Counted from the stretch's first letter, positions 1-8,713 are shown. The stretch is 64,000 bases of DNA from Sphaerisporangium perillae (GCF_023276435.1 NZ_JALLPO010000013.1:143964-207963), one strand, 5' to 3'. A program made the numbers and translations. Notes: generated by a model not told the origin, from the sequence alone.

Positions 1-1
1 C

Positions 2-517
2 AAGGGCAACAAGCAGAAGGTCGGCCTCATCCAGGCGTTCATGCATGAGCCCGAGTTCCTGATCCTCGACGAGCCGACCAGCGGACTGGACCCGCTCGTG
101 CAGCAGGAGTTCCTGGCGATGGTCCGTGAGGTCCGTACGGCGGGCCGGACGGTGCTGATGTCGTCGCACGTGCTGGCCGAGGTGGAGCATGTCTCCGACC
201 GGGTGGGCATCGTGCGGCGGGGGCGGCTGGTCGCGGTGGAGGACATCGCGGCGCTGCGCGAGAAGGCGGTGCGCAAGGTGGAGCTGCACTTCGACGCGCC
301 GGTCCCCGAGGAGGCGTTCCGTGACCTGCCGGGGGTGCGCGAGCTGAAGGTGGAGGGCGCGAGCCTGCGCTGTACGATCGACGGCCGCCCGGACGCGCTC
401 ATCAAGGCGGCGGCGCGCTTCACGGTCGTCCACATGGTCTCCGCGGAGCCCGACCTGGAGGAGATCTTCCTCACCTACTACAGCGAGGATGTGCACCATG
501 CCCCTGTTGGTGCGTAA
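2..517 (+). CDS. ABC transporter ATP-binding protein (5' end outside window)
   Basis: This is the C-terminal half of an ABC exporter ATPase; the reading frame is open to the window edge, so the Walker A region is missing. Visible are a signature-like KGNKQK segment, Walker B with the D-loop (LILDEPTSGLD) and the switch histidine (SSH). A C-terminal DUF4162-like extension follows, as in ABC-2 family (drug or polyketide exporter) ATPases. The stop lies 20 nt inside the downstream permease start region, so the two are co-translated and the ATPase should energise that permease. The substrate cannot be told from sequence. Confidence 0.93.
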   Translation, partial: KGNKQKVGLIQAFMHEPEFLILDEPTSGLDPLVQQEFLAMVREVRTAGRTVLMSSHVLAEVEHVSDRVGIVRRGRLVAVEDIAALREKAVRKVELHFDAPVPEEAFRDLPGVRELKVEGASLRCTIDGRPDALIKAAARFTVVHMVSAEPDLEEIFLTYYSEDVHHAPVGA

Positions 518-1298
518 GACGCTGCGCGACTACCGGCGCGCGCTCATCGGCTGGACCATCGGCATCTGCCTCTTTAGCGGGATGTACACCTCTTTCTTCC
601 CGCAAATGCGGGAAAACCCCGACTTCTACAGCCAGGCGGCGCTCGCCAAGTACCCCGACGGCGTTCGCAAGCTCATGGGCGGCCTGGAGAACATCACCAG
701 CGGCACCGGGTTCCTCCAGGCGGTCGTCTACCAGCTCTTCGTGCCCCTCCTGTTCACCATGTGCGCCGTGGTCCTGGCCAACAGGGCCCTCGCGGCGCCC
801 GAGGAGTCCGGGACGCTGGAGCTGACCCTCACGCTGCCGGTCGACCGCAAGCGGCTGGTCCTGGAGCGCTTCGCGGGCCTGGCCGTCGCGCTCCTCGTGG
901 TCGCGGTGGTCTCGCTCGCCGTGCTGGCCATCCTCGGCTCGGCGGTGGGTCTCGACGTCTCCTTCGACAGGATCCTCGCCGCGCATACCGGCCTGTACCT
1001 GCTCGTCCTGCTCTTCGGTACCCTCGCGCTGGCCGTGGGGGCGGCGACCGGCAAGAAGGCCCTGGCCATGTCGGTCGCCGGCGCGTACGCGGTCGTCGGG
1101 TACGTGGTCAACGCGCTGTCCGCCGACGTCGAGGTGATGAAATGGCTGAACGTGTTCTCGCCGTTCCATTACTACAGTGAGGGAAACCCGCTGGTCAACG
1201 GCTTCCCGATCGGGGACTACCTGGTGTTGCTGGCCGCGACGGCCGTGCTGACCCTGACCGCCGTCCTCTCCTTCGACCGGCGCGATGTAGGAGTGTGA
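498..1298 (+). CDS. ABC-2 type exporter permease
   Basis: A 266-residue membrane protein with about six hydrophobic helices, beginning with an IGWTIGICLFSGM segment after a short cytoplasmic N-terminus. The long periplasmic-type loop between helices 1 and 2 and the motif around EESGTLELTLTLPVDR match ABC-2 permeases that partner the preceding ATPase. I chose the ATG at 498 because a GCGAGGA ribosome-binding-like stretch sits about 8 nt before it; an in-frame ATG at 489 is possible. It overlaps the ATPase gene and its TGA overlaps the next ATG by one base, so three genes form one operon. Substrate unknown. Confidence 0.9.
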   Translation: MPLLVRKTLRDYRRALIGWTIGICLFSGMYTSFFPQMRENPDFYSQAALAKYPDGVRKLMGGLENITSGTGFLQAVVYQLFVPLLFTMCAVVLANRALAAPEESGTLELTLTLPVDRKRLVLERFAGLAVALLVVAVVSLAVLAILGSAVGLDVSFDRILAAHTGLYLLVLLFGTLALAVGAATGKKALAMSVAGAYAVVGYVVNALSADVEVMKWLNVFSPFHYYSEGNPLVNGFPIGDYLVLLAATAVLTLTAVLSFDRRDVGV

Positions 1299-2368
1299 TG
1301 GACGTTCTCGCTCAGGTGAGCGAGGCCACCGGGGTGCCCGCCGACCTGCTCGGCGGGTACCTTCCGGTGCTGACCGCCGCCTCGTCCACGGGCCGCTTAC
1401 CCGGCCGGGACGTCGTCGAGGAGCTGCGCGCGCTCGGGACGGCTGCCGCCGAACGTGGTGTGCCGATGCGCTCCCTCGCCGACGCGTGCCTGCTCGCCTC
1501 CGAGCTGACCTCCCGCCCCGCCGAGGCGACCGTCCTCGGTGCCGTGCGGCGGGCGCTGGGGGCCTATTTCGAGGGGTACGAGGAGGCACAGCTGCGGGCG
1601 CTCCGGCACGAGGACCAGGCGCGGCGGGAGTTCATCGGCGATCTGCTGCAGGGACGCGCGGACCGGCTGGCCGAGCGTGCCGAGCATTTCGGGCTGCGGC
1701 TGGCCGAGGCGTACGTCGTCGCGGTGGCGCGGGACACCAAGCCGATCAGCGAGGGCGACCCGATCGTCCGGCGCATCGAGCAGGCTCTCATCGCCCGGTT
1801 CGGCTCGCACAACATCCTGATCGCGGCCCGCGACGGCCTGCTGGTCTGCGTCGCGCCCGGCACCCTGACCGCGGCCACCGGAGAGTTCACCCACCACGTG
1901 CGCGGCAACCTCGACCCGGGCTGGCGGGTGGGCGTCGGCCGCCCGCATCGCGGGCCGGGAGGCGTGGTGACCTCCTTTCGCGAGGCGAGTGACGCCATCG
2001 GGCTGGGCGAGCGGCTGGGGCTGCGGCCGCAGGTGCTCAAAGCCTCGGACCTGCTGGTCTTCCCGGTGCTGCTGCGTGACAGGGAGGCGATAGAGGATCT
2101 CGTCGCCACGGTGCTCAGCCCTTTGCTGGACGCGCGGGGCGGCCCCGAACCTCTGCTCTCGACCCTGGAGGCGGTGTTCGGCGCGCAGGGCAACCAGACG
2201 GCCGCGGCGCGCAAGCTCGGGATCAGCACCCGGGCGGTCACCTACCGGCTGGAGCGGATCCGCCGGCTCACCGGCTTCTCGCCCGACGATCCGACCCAGC
2301 GCTTCACGCTGGAGACCGCCGTCCTCGGCGCCCGCCTGCTCGGCTGGCCCGCCGACCCCGCTCCCTGA
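1298..2368 (+). CDS. PucR-family transcriptional regulator
   Basis: A 356-residue regulator. The last ~60 residues form the PucR C-terminal helix-turn-helix (GNQTAAARKLGISTRAVTYR), followed by the usual RxxTG and RFTLETAVLGARLL segment. The middle resembles the GGDEF-like fold seen in this family and there is no PucR N-terminal sensor domain. The ATG at 1298 is preferred over GTG at 1295 because AGGAG lies 4 nt before it. It overlaps the permease stop by one base, so it probably controls the exporter operon it ends. The effector is unknown. Confidence 0.9.
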   Translation: MDVLAQVSEATGVPADLLGGYLPVLTAASSTGRLPGRDVVEELRALGTAAAERGVPMRSLADACLLASELTSRPAEATVLGAVRRALGAYFEGYEEAQLRALRHEDQARREFIGDLLQGRADRLAERAEHFGLRLAEAYVVAVARDTKPISEGDPIVRRIEQALIARFGSHNILIAARDGLLVCVAPGTLTAATGEFTHHVRGNLDPGWRVGVGRPHRGPGGVVTSFREASDAIGLGERLGLRPQVLKASDLLVFPVLLRDREAIEDLVATVLSPLLDARGGPEPLLSTLEAVFGAQGNQTAAARKLGISTRAVTYRLERIRRLTGFSPDDPTQRFTLETAVLGARLLGWPADPAP

Positions 2369-2477
2369 ACGCGCCGGCCCGCGACCTCCGTGGGTGCTTC
2401 GGTCCCGGCCGAGAAGAGGGCGAGAAGATGTGATGTACCGGCTTGATAAGCCCTGTCCCCTTATGGGAATGGTGCCC

Positions 2478-2490
2478 TACTATACGGAGC
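2478..2490 (+). promoter_or_regulatory. Candidate -10 box of a leaderless transcript
   Basis: TACTAT at 2478-2483 ends seven bases before the GTG at 2491 and no Shine-Dalgarno sequence precedes that GTG. A TAnnnT box 6-8 nt before the start is the usual signature of leaderless mRNA in actinobacteria. No convincing -35 box is seen at the expected distance. Confidence 0.5.
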
Positions 2491-3270
2491 GTGATCACCC
2501 CCCCTCAGCTGATCCGCAAGTCGATTGGGATCCTCCTGGGGTTAGGCGGCCTGACCTGCTGCCTGACCATGTTGTTCCTGACCTCGCGCCAGCTCATGAG
2601 CATCGGCGGAAGCTGTGCCTCCGGTGGGCCGTACGTCGTCGCCACCCCGTGCCCGGACGGCGCGTGGCTCATACCGGTCTCGATCGTCGGCGGCGTGGTG
2701 GCGCTGGGCGTCTACGCCGTCAGCGTCCTGCCGGTGGGGCCGCGCTGGGCGCCGCTCGCCTGGCCCGCGCTGTTCCTCAGCCTCGGCTGGAACTTCCTCC
2801 AGGGCGCCCTCTCGGGGCCCGAGGTCGAGTGGGGGTTCATGGTCTGCGCGATCGTCTTCGGGCTGATGGGCGGGCTGCCGCTGCTCGCCCTGTTCGGTAA
2901 GGACGCGCGGCGCGCCGTCTTCTGGGGGAGGTCGCCGCGGCCCGCAACGCCGTCCCCGGCGCGGGCGACAGGCCCGGGACACCTACGGTGGACGACCTCG
3001 GTGGTGCTGCCCGGCGAGAACGACGCCCCGCGCGGCGCGCCCTCCTGGGAGGCGTCACCCCAGGACGCGCCACCTCGGGACGCTCCGCCGCGCGACACCT
3101 ACGGCGGTCCGCGGTCGCGCTTCGTCGGCCTGACCCCGGTGGACGCTCCGGCCGGCGCCGATGACCTGGTCGACCGGCTCGAGCGGTTGGCCGCGCTCCA
3201 CGCGGCCGGCAGGCTCGACGACGCCGAGTACGCCGCGGCCAAGGCCCGCCTGCTCAACGGCTCCCATTGA
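2491..3270 (+). CDS. Four-helix membrane protein with C-terminal SHOCT domain
   Basis: A 259-residue protein of unknown function. Four hydrophobic segments fill the first ~140 residues (IGILLGLGGLTCC, WLIPVSIVGGVVALG, WPALFLSLGWNF, FMVCAIVFGLMGG). A long Pro/Asp-rich cytoplasmic linker with repeated D-A-P-P-R-D units follows. The last ~32 residues are a SHOCT domain (LVDRLERLAALHAAGRLDDAEYAAAK; positions about 224-255), a short oligomerisation or anchoring module of unknown role. An in-frame ATG further upstream is possible, but the GTG at 2491 fits a leaderless start. A microprotein follows after 20 nt. Confidence 0.75.
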   Translation: MITPPQLIRKSIGILLGLGGLTCCLTMLFLTSRQLMSIGGSCASGGPYVVATPCPDGAWLIPVSIVGGVVALGVYAVSVLPVGPRWAPLAWPALFLSLGWNFLQGALSGPEVEWGFMVCAIVFGLMGGLPLLALFGKDARRAVFWGRSPRPATPSPARATGPGHLRWTTSVVLPGENDAPRGAPSWEASPQDAPPRDAPPRDTYGGPRSRFVGLTPVDAPAGADDLVDRLERLAALHAAGRLDDAEYAAAKARLLNGSH

Positions 3271-3290
3271 CGGCCGCGGAAGGGGACACC

Positions 3291-3404
3291 ATGAAGAACG
3301 AGACGGCGCTACGCGCCTGGGCGATCGCGCTGCACGTGATCGCGATCGCCGGAGGCATCTACCTGGCGGTCCTGATCGTCGGCCTGGTCACGTCCGGCGG
3401 GTGA
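3291..3404 (+). CDS. 37-residue single-pass membrane microprotein
   Basis: ATG with a strong ribosome-binding site (GGAAGGGG, 5 nt upstream) opens a 37-codon frame. It encodes a short charged N-terminus (MKNETALRAW) and one long hydrophobic helix ending LVTSGG. It starts 20 nt after the SHOCT protein and is probably co-transcribed with it, so it may be a small partner of that membrane protein. No family is recognised. The good RBS and clean amphipathic design support a real gene. Its stop codon lies inside a 34-bp tandem repeat. Confidence 0.6.
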   Translation: MKNETALRAWAIALHVIAIAGGIYLAVLIVGLVTSGG

Positions 3405-3466
3405 CCGCGGCGCCGAGTGCGGGCATCGGATCGGGTGACCGCGGCGCCGAGTGCGGGCATCGGATC
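3399..3466. repeat. 34-bp perfect tandem duplication
   Basis: Two head-to-tail copies start with GGGTGACCGCGGCGCC at 3399 and at 3433. The first copy contains the microprotein stop codon. They lie between the convergent microprotein and quinone reductase genes. Confidence 0.9.
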
Positions 3467-3497
3467 GGGCGGACGTGGAGCCGGGACCGGGTCGAAG

Positions 3498-3513
3498 GCG
3501 GGGGTCGCCCCGC
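3498..3513. terminator. Short GC hairpin between convergent genes
   Basis: GCGGGG (3498-3503) and CCCCGC (3508-3513) form a six-base stem with a four-base loop immediately before the stop of the quinone reductase. There is no T tract; termination is only a possibility. Confidence 0.3.
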
Positions 3514-4475
3514 TAGGGGATCAGCAGAAGTTTGCCGGTCGTCCGGCGGCCTTCGAGGTCGTCGTGCGCCCTCTTGGCGTCGGCCAGCGGGTAGCGGGCG
3601 GAGATGTGCACCTTGAGGGCCCCGGAGGCCACCCAGCCGAGCACCTCATCGGCCCGTTCCAGCAGCTCCTCGCGGGTGGCGGTGTAGTGGGCCAGCGTGG
3701 GCCTGGTCACGTACAGCGAGCCGGCCGGGTTCAGCCGCTGCAGGTCGAACGGCGGCACCGGCCCGCTCGACGCGCCGTACAGGGCCAGCAGGCCGCGCCG
3801 GCGCAGCGAGGCGAGGCTCCCCTCGAAGGTGCTCGCCCCGACGCCGTCGTACACGACGTGGACGCCTTGGCCGCCGGTCAGCTCGCGCACCGCCTCGGCG
3901 AAGCCCTCGTAGCGCATCACGTCGTCGGCCCCGGCGTCCCGCGCCAGCTTCTCCTTCTCCTCGGTCGAGACCGTGCCGATCACCCGGCCGCCGCGGAGCT
4001 TGATCATCTGGGTGAGCAGGAGCCCCATCCCGCCCGCCGCCGCGTGGACGAGCGTGTCGTCGCCGCTCTTCACCGCGTACGTCGAGTGGGTCAGGTAGTG
4101 GGCGGTGAGGCCCTGGAGGAGCACGGCCGCCGCCTGCTCGAAGTCCAGCCCTTCCGGCAGCGGGATCGTTCTCGCCGCCGGTACGACGGCCTTCTCCGCG
4201 TAGGCGCCCAGCACTCCGTGCCAGCCCACCCGGTCGCCGGGCGCGACGTCGGTCACGTTCGCCCCGACGGCCGCGACGGTGCCCACGCCCTCCGAACCGG
4301 GGACGAACGGCGTCGGGACGGAGTAGCGCCCCTCGCGGTGGTAGACGTCGATGAAGTTCACCCCGATCGCCTTGACGTCGACCAGCACGTCATCGGGCCC
4401 GGGCACGGGATCGGGCACCTCGGTGTAGGTGAGCGCGGAGGACCCTCCGGGGTCGGCGACGACGATGGCATGCAT
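3513..4475 (-). CDS. qor: NADPH:quinone oxidoreductase, zinc-free MDR family
   Basis: A 320-residue medium-chain reductase of the QorA type, which reduces quinones with NADPH in the cytosol. The N-terminal GroES-like half has the FVPGSEGVGTV motif and lacks catalytic zinc cysteines. The Rossmann half has the nucleotide loop HAAAGGMGLL (around residue 145) and ends in GRRTTGKLLLIP, typical of the family. The length equals QorA. Start chosen at the ATG with AAGGAG 8 nt upstream; the frame is open far upstream but that part looks non-coding. It is divergent from the GH1-LacI gene with a 238-bp gap. Confidence 0.92.
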   Translation of the reverse strand: MHAIVVADPGGSSALTYTEVPDPVPGPDDVLVDVKAIGVNFIDVYHREGRYSVPTPFVPGSEGVGTVAAVGANVTDVAPGDRVGWHGVLGAYAEKAVVPAARTIPLPEGLDFEQAAAVLLQGLTAHYLTHSTYAVKSGDDTLVHAAAGGMGLLLTQMIKLRGGRVIGTVSTEEKEKLARDAGADDVMRYEGFAEAVRELTGGQGVHVVYDGVGASTFEGSLASLRRRGLLALYGASSGPVPPFDLQRLNPAGSLYVTRPTLAHYTATREELLERADEVLGWVASGALKVHISARYPLADAKRAHDDLEGRRTTGKLLLIP

Positions 4476-4563
4476 GGCCTGAACTCCTTCATGGTCGAAC
4501 GGTGCCTCGCCGGTGCCCAACCTCCGGCGGCTCACTCCTTGTTCCCGGCTTGTTCTCGGCATC

Positions 4564-4577
4564 CCTGACGTATCAGG
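4564..4577. promoter_or_regulatory. Inverted repeat in divergent promoter region
   Basis: CCTGA-CGTA-TCAGG is a short inverted repeat between the divergent quinone reductase and GH1-LacI genes. It is a candidate operator, possibly for the LacI half of the fusion, although it does not resemble the CebR-type GGGAGCGCTCCC site. Confidence 0.3.
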
Positions 4578-4713
4578 CATCTCGGGCGTTTCCCGCCGAT
4601 TTTGACGTGCGCTCGCTGATCGGGACGGCGAGAATGGCTCTGCCGCTGTTCCCTCACATTGTGGCCGCAGCCGACCGGCCTCCGGCACAACGGCAGACAG
4701 GAGTCGTCGAACG

Positions 4714-7170
4714 ATGTCCGCGACGAGCATCGCGACCAGGGGACAGACGCTCGCCTTCCCCGATGGGTTCATCTGGGGTGCCGCCACGGGCGCCTACCAG
4801 GTCGAGGGGGCCGTGCGGGAGGACGGCCGGGGCCCGTCGATCTGGGACACCTTCTGCGACAGGCCCGGCGCGATCGCGGACGGCCACACCGGCGAGGTGA
4901 CCTGCGACCAATATCACCGGTACGCGGACGACATCCGCCTGATGGAGCGGCTCGGCCTGGAGGTCTACCGGTTCTCGGTGGCCTGGTCCAGGGTGCAGCC
5001 GAGCGGCTCCGGCCCGGTCAACGCGGCGGGCCTGGACTTCTACGAGCGACTGGTGGACAACCTGCTCGAGGCGGGCATCGAGCCGTACGTGACCCTCTAC
5101 CACTGGGATCTTCCGCAGGCGCTCGAAGATCTCGGCGGCTGGGCTCGGCGGGACACGGCCTACCGGTTCGCCGACTACGCCGCGGTCGTCCACGACCGGC
5201 TCGGCGACCGTGTCGGCAATTGGATGACCATCAACGAGCCGTGGGTGGCGGCCTTCCTCGGGTACGGCATCGGCGTGCACGCGCCGGGCCGCACCTCCTC
5301 GGCGGACGCCTTCCGCGCCTCCCACCACCTGCTGCTCGCCCACGGGCTCGGCGTACAGGCGCTGCGCGGCGCGGGCGCCCGCGAGATCACGCTCACGCTC
5401 AACCTCGCGCCCGTGCTCACCCCAGGACAGGTGAACGACCCCGCCCTCACCCTGTCCCCCAAGGACGCCGAGGCGGTCGACCGGGTGGACTCGCTGATCA
5501 ACCGGCAGTTCCTCGACCCGGTGCTGCGCGGCGAGTATCCGGCCAGGGTGCTGCCGATCGTCGAGCGCTTCGCCGGCCTCGCCCACATCCACGACGGCGA
5601 CCTGGCGGTCATCAACCAGCCCATCGACCTGCTCGGGGTCAACTACTACACCCCCTGCGTCGTCCGATCCGGGCCCGGCGAGCCGGCCAACCCCGCCTAC
5701 CCCGGCACCGAGGACATCGAGTTCACCGGCGCCTACGCCCCGACGACGGCCATGGGCTGGCCGATCGTGCCGACCGGCCTCTCCCAGCTCCTGCTGCGGC
5801 TCGCGCGGGACTACCCGGAGGTGGGCCTGCTGGTGACGGAGAACGGCGCCGCCTTCGAGGACGTGGTGACCGGCGACCGCGTGCACGACACCGACCGCAC
5901 CGCCTTCATCGAGGGCCACCTGCGTGCGGCGCACGCCGCCATCGAGGCCGGAGCCGACCTGCGCGGATACCTGGTCTGGTCGCTGCTGGACAACTTCGAG
6001 TGGGCCGAGGGGTACAACAAGCGCTTCGGCATCGTCCACGTCGACTTCGAGACCCAGCGCAGGCTGCTCAAGGACAGCGCGCTGTGGTACCGCGAGGTGA
6101 TCCGGCGCAACGGGGTGTGGAAGGAACGTGCCAGGCGTCCCACCCTGGAGGAGGTCGCGGCACGGGCGGGCGTGTCACGGTCGACGGTGTCCCGGGTGAT
6201 CAACGGCCAGGCCACGGTCAGCCCGGAGTCCCGCGAGACCGTCATGGACGCCGTCAACGAGCTCGGCTACGTGCCGAACTCCGCGGCCCGGAGCCTGGTG
6301 ACCCAGCGCACGGACACCGTCGGCCTGGTCGTACTCGACTCTCCCCTCGGAACCGGCAGCTCTCCCGGTGAAGATCCAGACGGCCCGCGCTTTGGGGCGG
6401 CGGGGGACGATCCGCTGTTCTCGGCGGTGGTCCGGTCGGCGGGGCACGCGCTGGAGGAGGCGGGCAAGCAGGTCACGCTGATGCTCGGCGGCTCGCGGGA
6501 CAGCCGCCGGCGCGTCGAGAAGTACGTCGTCGCCGGGCACGTCGACGGCATCGTGATCGTGCCGGGCCGGGGCGCGGACCCGCTGCTCAGCGAGCTGGCC
6601 CGCACGGGCGTCCCCATGGTGTCCCTGGGCAGGCCCGCCGCCTCCCTGGCCGTCCCGTACGTCGGGGGCGACGACACCGGCGGCGCGAGGGCGGCGGTCA
6701 CCCACCTGCTCGGCCAGGGCCGGCGCCGGATCGCCATGATCTGCGGGCCGCTGGAGAGCGCCGCCGCGCACGACCGGCTCGCGGGCTACCGCGACACCCT
6801 GCGTGACGCCGGCCGCAGGTCGGTCGTCGCCATGGGCGACCTCACCCGGGCGTCGGGTGCGAGGGCGATGCGCGAGCTGCTCCAGGACGACTCCTACTTG
6901 GACGCCGTCTTCGCGGCCGGCGACCTGATGGCGATCGGGGCGCTGAGCGTCCTGCACGAGGCCGGCCGCCGGGTGCCCGACGACGTCGCGGTGGTCGGAT
7001 TCGACGACATCGAGGCCGCTTCGTACGCGACTCCGCCGCTCACCACGGTCCGCAGCCCGGCGGAGGACCAGGCCCGGGCCGCCGTCCGCCTGCTACTCCG
7101 CCAGATCGACGGCGGCCCGATCTCCTCGGTCATCCTCCCCACCGAACTGATCGTCCGCAGCTCCACGTGA
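4714..7170 (+). CDS. Beta-glucosidase (GH1) fused to a LacI-family repressor
   Basis: One 818-codon open frame encodes two full-length proteins. Residues 1-467 are a GH1 beta-glycosidase, which hydrolyses beta-linked glucosides such as cellobiose. It has the acid/base motif TINEP (Glu175), the nucleophile motif TENG (Glu376) and the terminal LLDNFEWAEGY signature. From about residue 474 a LacI repressor begins with its helix-turn-helix (TLEEVAARAGVSRSTVSRV), hinge helix and a complete periplasmic-binding-protein-like sensor domain ending in LPTELIVRSST. The joint is NGVWKERARRP, with no stop. An in-frame GTG at about 6115 could start a separate repressor. Such genes are normally separate, so this is either a true enzyme-repressor fusion or a lost stop codon. 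CAGGAG lies about 10 nt before the ATG. Confidence 0.9.
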   Translation: MSATSIATRGQTLAFPDGFIWGAATGAYQVEGAVREDGRGPSIWDTFCDRPGAIADGHTGEVTCDQYHRYADDIRLMERLGLEVYRFSVAWSRVQPSGSGPVNAAGLDFYERLVDNLLEAGIEPYVTLYHWDLPQALEDLGGWARRDTAYRFADYAAVVHDRLGDRVGNWMTINEPWVAAFLGYGIGVHAPGRTSSADAFRASHHLLLAHGLGVQALRGAGAREITLTLNLAPVLTPGQVNDPALTLSPKDAEAVDRVDSLINRQFLDPVLRGEYPARVLPIVERFAGLAHIHDGDLAVINQPIDLLGVNYYTPCVVRSGPGEPANPAYPGTEDIEFTGAYAPTTAMGWPIVPTGLSQLLLRLARDYPEVGLLVTENGAAFEDVVTGDRVHDTDRTAFIEGHLRAAHAAIEAGADLRGYLVWSLLDNFEWAEGYNKRFGIVHVDFETQRRLLKDSALWYREVIRRNGVWKERARRPTLEEVAARAGVSRSTVSRVINGQATVSPESRETVMDAVNELGYVPNSAARSLVTQRTDTVGLVVLDSPLGTGSSPGEDPDGPRFGAAGDDPLFSAVVRSAGHALEEAGKQVTLMLGGSRDSRRRVEKYVVAGHVDGIVIVPGRGADPLLSELARTGVPMVSLGRPAASLAVPYVGGDDTGGARAAVTHLLGQGRRRIAMICGPLESAAAHDRLAGYRDTLRDAGRRSVVAMGDLTRASGARAMRELLQDDSYLDAVFAAGDLMAIGALSVLHEAGRRVPDDVAVVGFDDIEAASYATPPLTTVRSPAEDQARAAVRLLLRQIDGGPISSVILPTELIVRSST

Positions 7171-7231
7171 CGAGGTCGGAGAGCCGTGCACCTCACCTGC
7201 GCAGGCTGGAGGCCGGTGCCATGGACCGCCA

Positions 7232-7777
7232 TCACCCGGGCTCGAAGGGGTCGAGGGGGCCCTGGAGCCTGGGGCGTTCGAGGGGAGACCGGCCGGAGGG
7301 AGGGTAGGCCGGCGGGCGCCATAGGTGGCGCGTGACAGCTGTCCGCGCGATCTGCGGCAGGGCCGTGGCGAACTGTTCCAGGTCGGCTGGGCCCTGCCGC
7401 ACCCAGGGGCGGTTGTGCCGATCAGAACCGATGACGTTCCCCAGGGCCGATTCCAGGGCTTGGAGCAGCCGGGGCTGAGCCTCCATGGTCTCCGCGTCGT
7501 CCCTCGCCCAGGGCACGACCACGGTGGGGGCGGATCGCTGAGGCCATCGAGCCGGCGCAGAAGGAAGGGCGGCGACGGTGGCGCGGCGGGAGCGGAGCTG
7601 GCGGCGGCTGTGACCTCGCAGGCGGAGTGGACGGCCGGGGTGACCTCGGGTGCGGTGAGGAGTTTGCGCGCGCCACTATCCCGATAGCCGTCCGCTCGCT
7701 CGTACCGCATGCGGGCCTCACGGACCGCCTCAGCGAACCCGTGGGGGTCTCCCTCGGCGAAGTGCTCCAGGACCAGG
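7232..7777 (-). pseudogene. 3' part of a small gene split by the composite transposon
   Basis: Removing the transposon and one target-duplication copy joins this segment in frame to the 5' piece at 11992-12044. The joint protein begins [17 protein letters not shown] and continues ILVLEHFAEGDPHGFAEAV. The frame stays open to about 7530; a further protein-like stretch in the next frame (LLQALESALGNVIGSDRH, 7232-7522) suggests an additional frameshift. I recognise no family. The region otherwise holds nothing between the LacI domain and the transposon. Confidence 0.55.
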
Positions 7778-7786
7778 ATCTTCTTT
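7778..7786. repeat. Left copy of 9-bp target-site duplication
   Basis: ATCTTCTTT directly abuts the transposon end GGGTGTAGCTCTT (7787-7799). An identical ATCTTCTTT lies outside the other end at 11992-12000. Confidence 0.88.
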
Positions 7787-7896
7787 GGGTGTAGCTCTTC
7801 TACAGTGACCTGCTGAGCTGGGCGTTTGCTGTCCTGGCTGTTTGATCGTGAAACCGCCTTCTACTGTGGGTGTAGGCGTGCGAGGCGGTGGCGGCG

Positions 7897-8679
7897 ATGG
7901 CTTCGTTGCTGGAGGAACTGGCGCGGCGGCAGGCCGAGTCCCGGCAGTGGATTGAGGAGCTGGGTGAACAGCTCGCCGAGGTGCGGGCGCGGCTGGAGGC
8001 TGAGGAGACTCGGCTGTCTGGGCTGCTGGTCGCGCAGGAGGTGATGGAGGAGATCCTGGGCGAGGCGGGCCGGCTGATCGCGGACCCGGTCCTGGCGGGT
8101 GGGGATGCTGAGTCCGCAACGCGGCATGACGGACAGGACAGCGCGGCCGAGGTGGTGCGGCGGGGCGTGGTGACGGCGCCGTCCTGGTGTCCGAAAGTGG
8201 AGCCTTCGGTGTTGCCCCGGGCGTATCGGGATGTGTTGGAGGTGCTGGCCGATGCCGGGTGGGCGATGCGGGCCGGGAAGATCTCCTCAGCGTTGGGGCG
8301 GGGTGAGTCTGCCGCGGCGGTGGAGGGTCTGCGGGGCAAGCTGAGGCGGCTGGTGGAACGGGGCTGGCTGGCCCAGGATGAACCGGGGGCTGTTCGCCCT
8401 GACCTAGCAGGTCCGCCGGCAGATCGCCCGGTAGAGGGCAAGGGGCGGGCGGCAGTGGCTTGTCACCGTGATGCGCCGTGGTGGTGGTTGGGCGGGGGTT
8501 CTTGCTTGCCGGAGGTTCGAAGGTCCCCCGGGTGGGTCGCCGCCCGCCAAGCCTGCGAAGACCAGGCCCGTCAGACGTTAGGTGAGCCCGCCTACCAGCG
8601 TGCCTATCGTCCGCGTCCCCATTCTTCCGGGGTAACCGATGATCCCTTGAAGCATCGGTTTCGTGATCACGATTCATGA
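7897..8679 (+). CDS. ISKra4-associated coiled-coil protein, left copy, extended by frameshift
   Basis: The N-terminal ~165 residues (MASLLEELARRQAESRQWIEEL...) are a coiled coil plus a helical domain homologous to the protein at 11396-11881. This family often accompanies ISKra4-type transposases; its role in transposition is unknown. After ERGWLAQDE the frame departs from the family. The +1 frame reads GLFALT followed by a TAG, the expected end, so a single-base change near 8392 has probably replaced the terminus with ~95 unrelated, Trp/Arg-rich residues running to 8679. Start at the ATG 7897 (GTG at 7888 possible). Confidence 0.6.
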   Translation: MASLLEELARRQAESRQWIEELGEQLAEVRARLEAEETRLSGLLVAQEVMEEILGEAGRLIADPVLAGGDAESATRHDGQDSAAEVVRRGVVTAPSWCPKVEPSVLPRAYRDVLEVLADAGWAMRAGKISSALGRGESAAAVEGLRGKLRRLVERGWLAQDEPGAVRPDLAGPPADRPVEGKGRAAVACHRDAPWWWLGGGSCLPEVRRSPGWVAARQACEDQARQTLGEPAYQRAYRPRPHSSGVTDDPLKHRFRDHDS

Positions 8680-8713
8680 TGGTCTAGCGAAAAACACCTT
8701 CTTAAGACCATCA
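8677..8713. terminator. Hairpin overlapping the hydrolase stop codon
   Basis: TGATGGTCT (8677-8685) and AGACCATCA (8705-8713) form a perfect 9-bp stem with a 19-base A/T-richer loop. The arm at 8705-8713 contains the stop codon of the minus-strand hydrolase, so this may terminate its transcript. Confidence 0.45.

Noticed and set aside
3405..3512. Small gene between the microprotein and quinone reductase
   Set aside because: The stretch is made of the duplicated 34-bp unit and a GC hairpin; no frame with a ribosome-binding site remains.
4654..6039. 461-codon minus-strand frame over the GH1 domain
   Set aside because: Low-complexity, Val/Gly/Arg-rich shadow of the GH1 gene with no recognisable motif.
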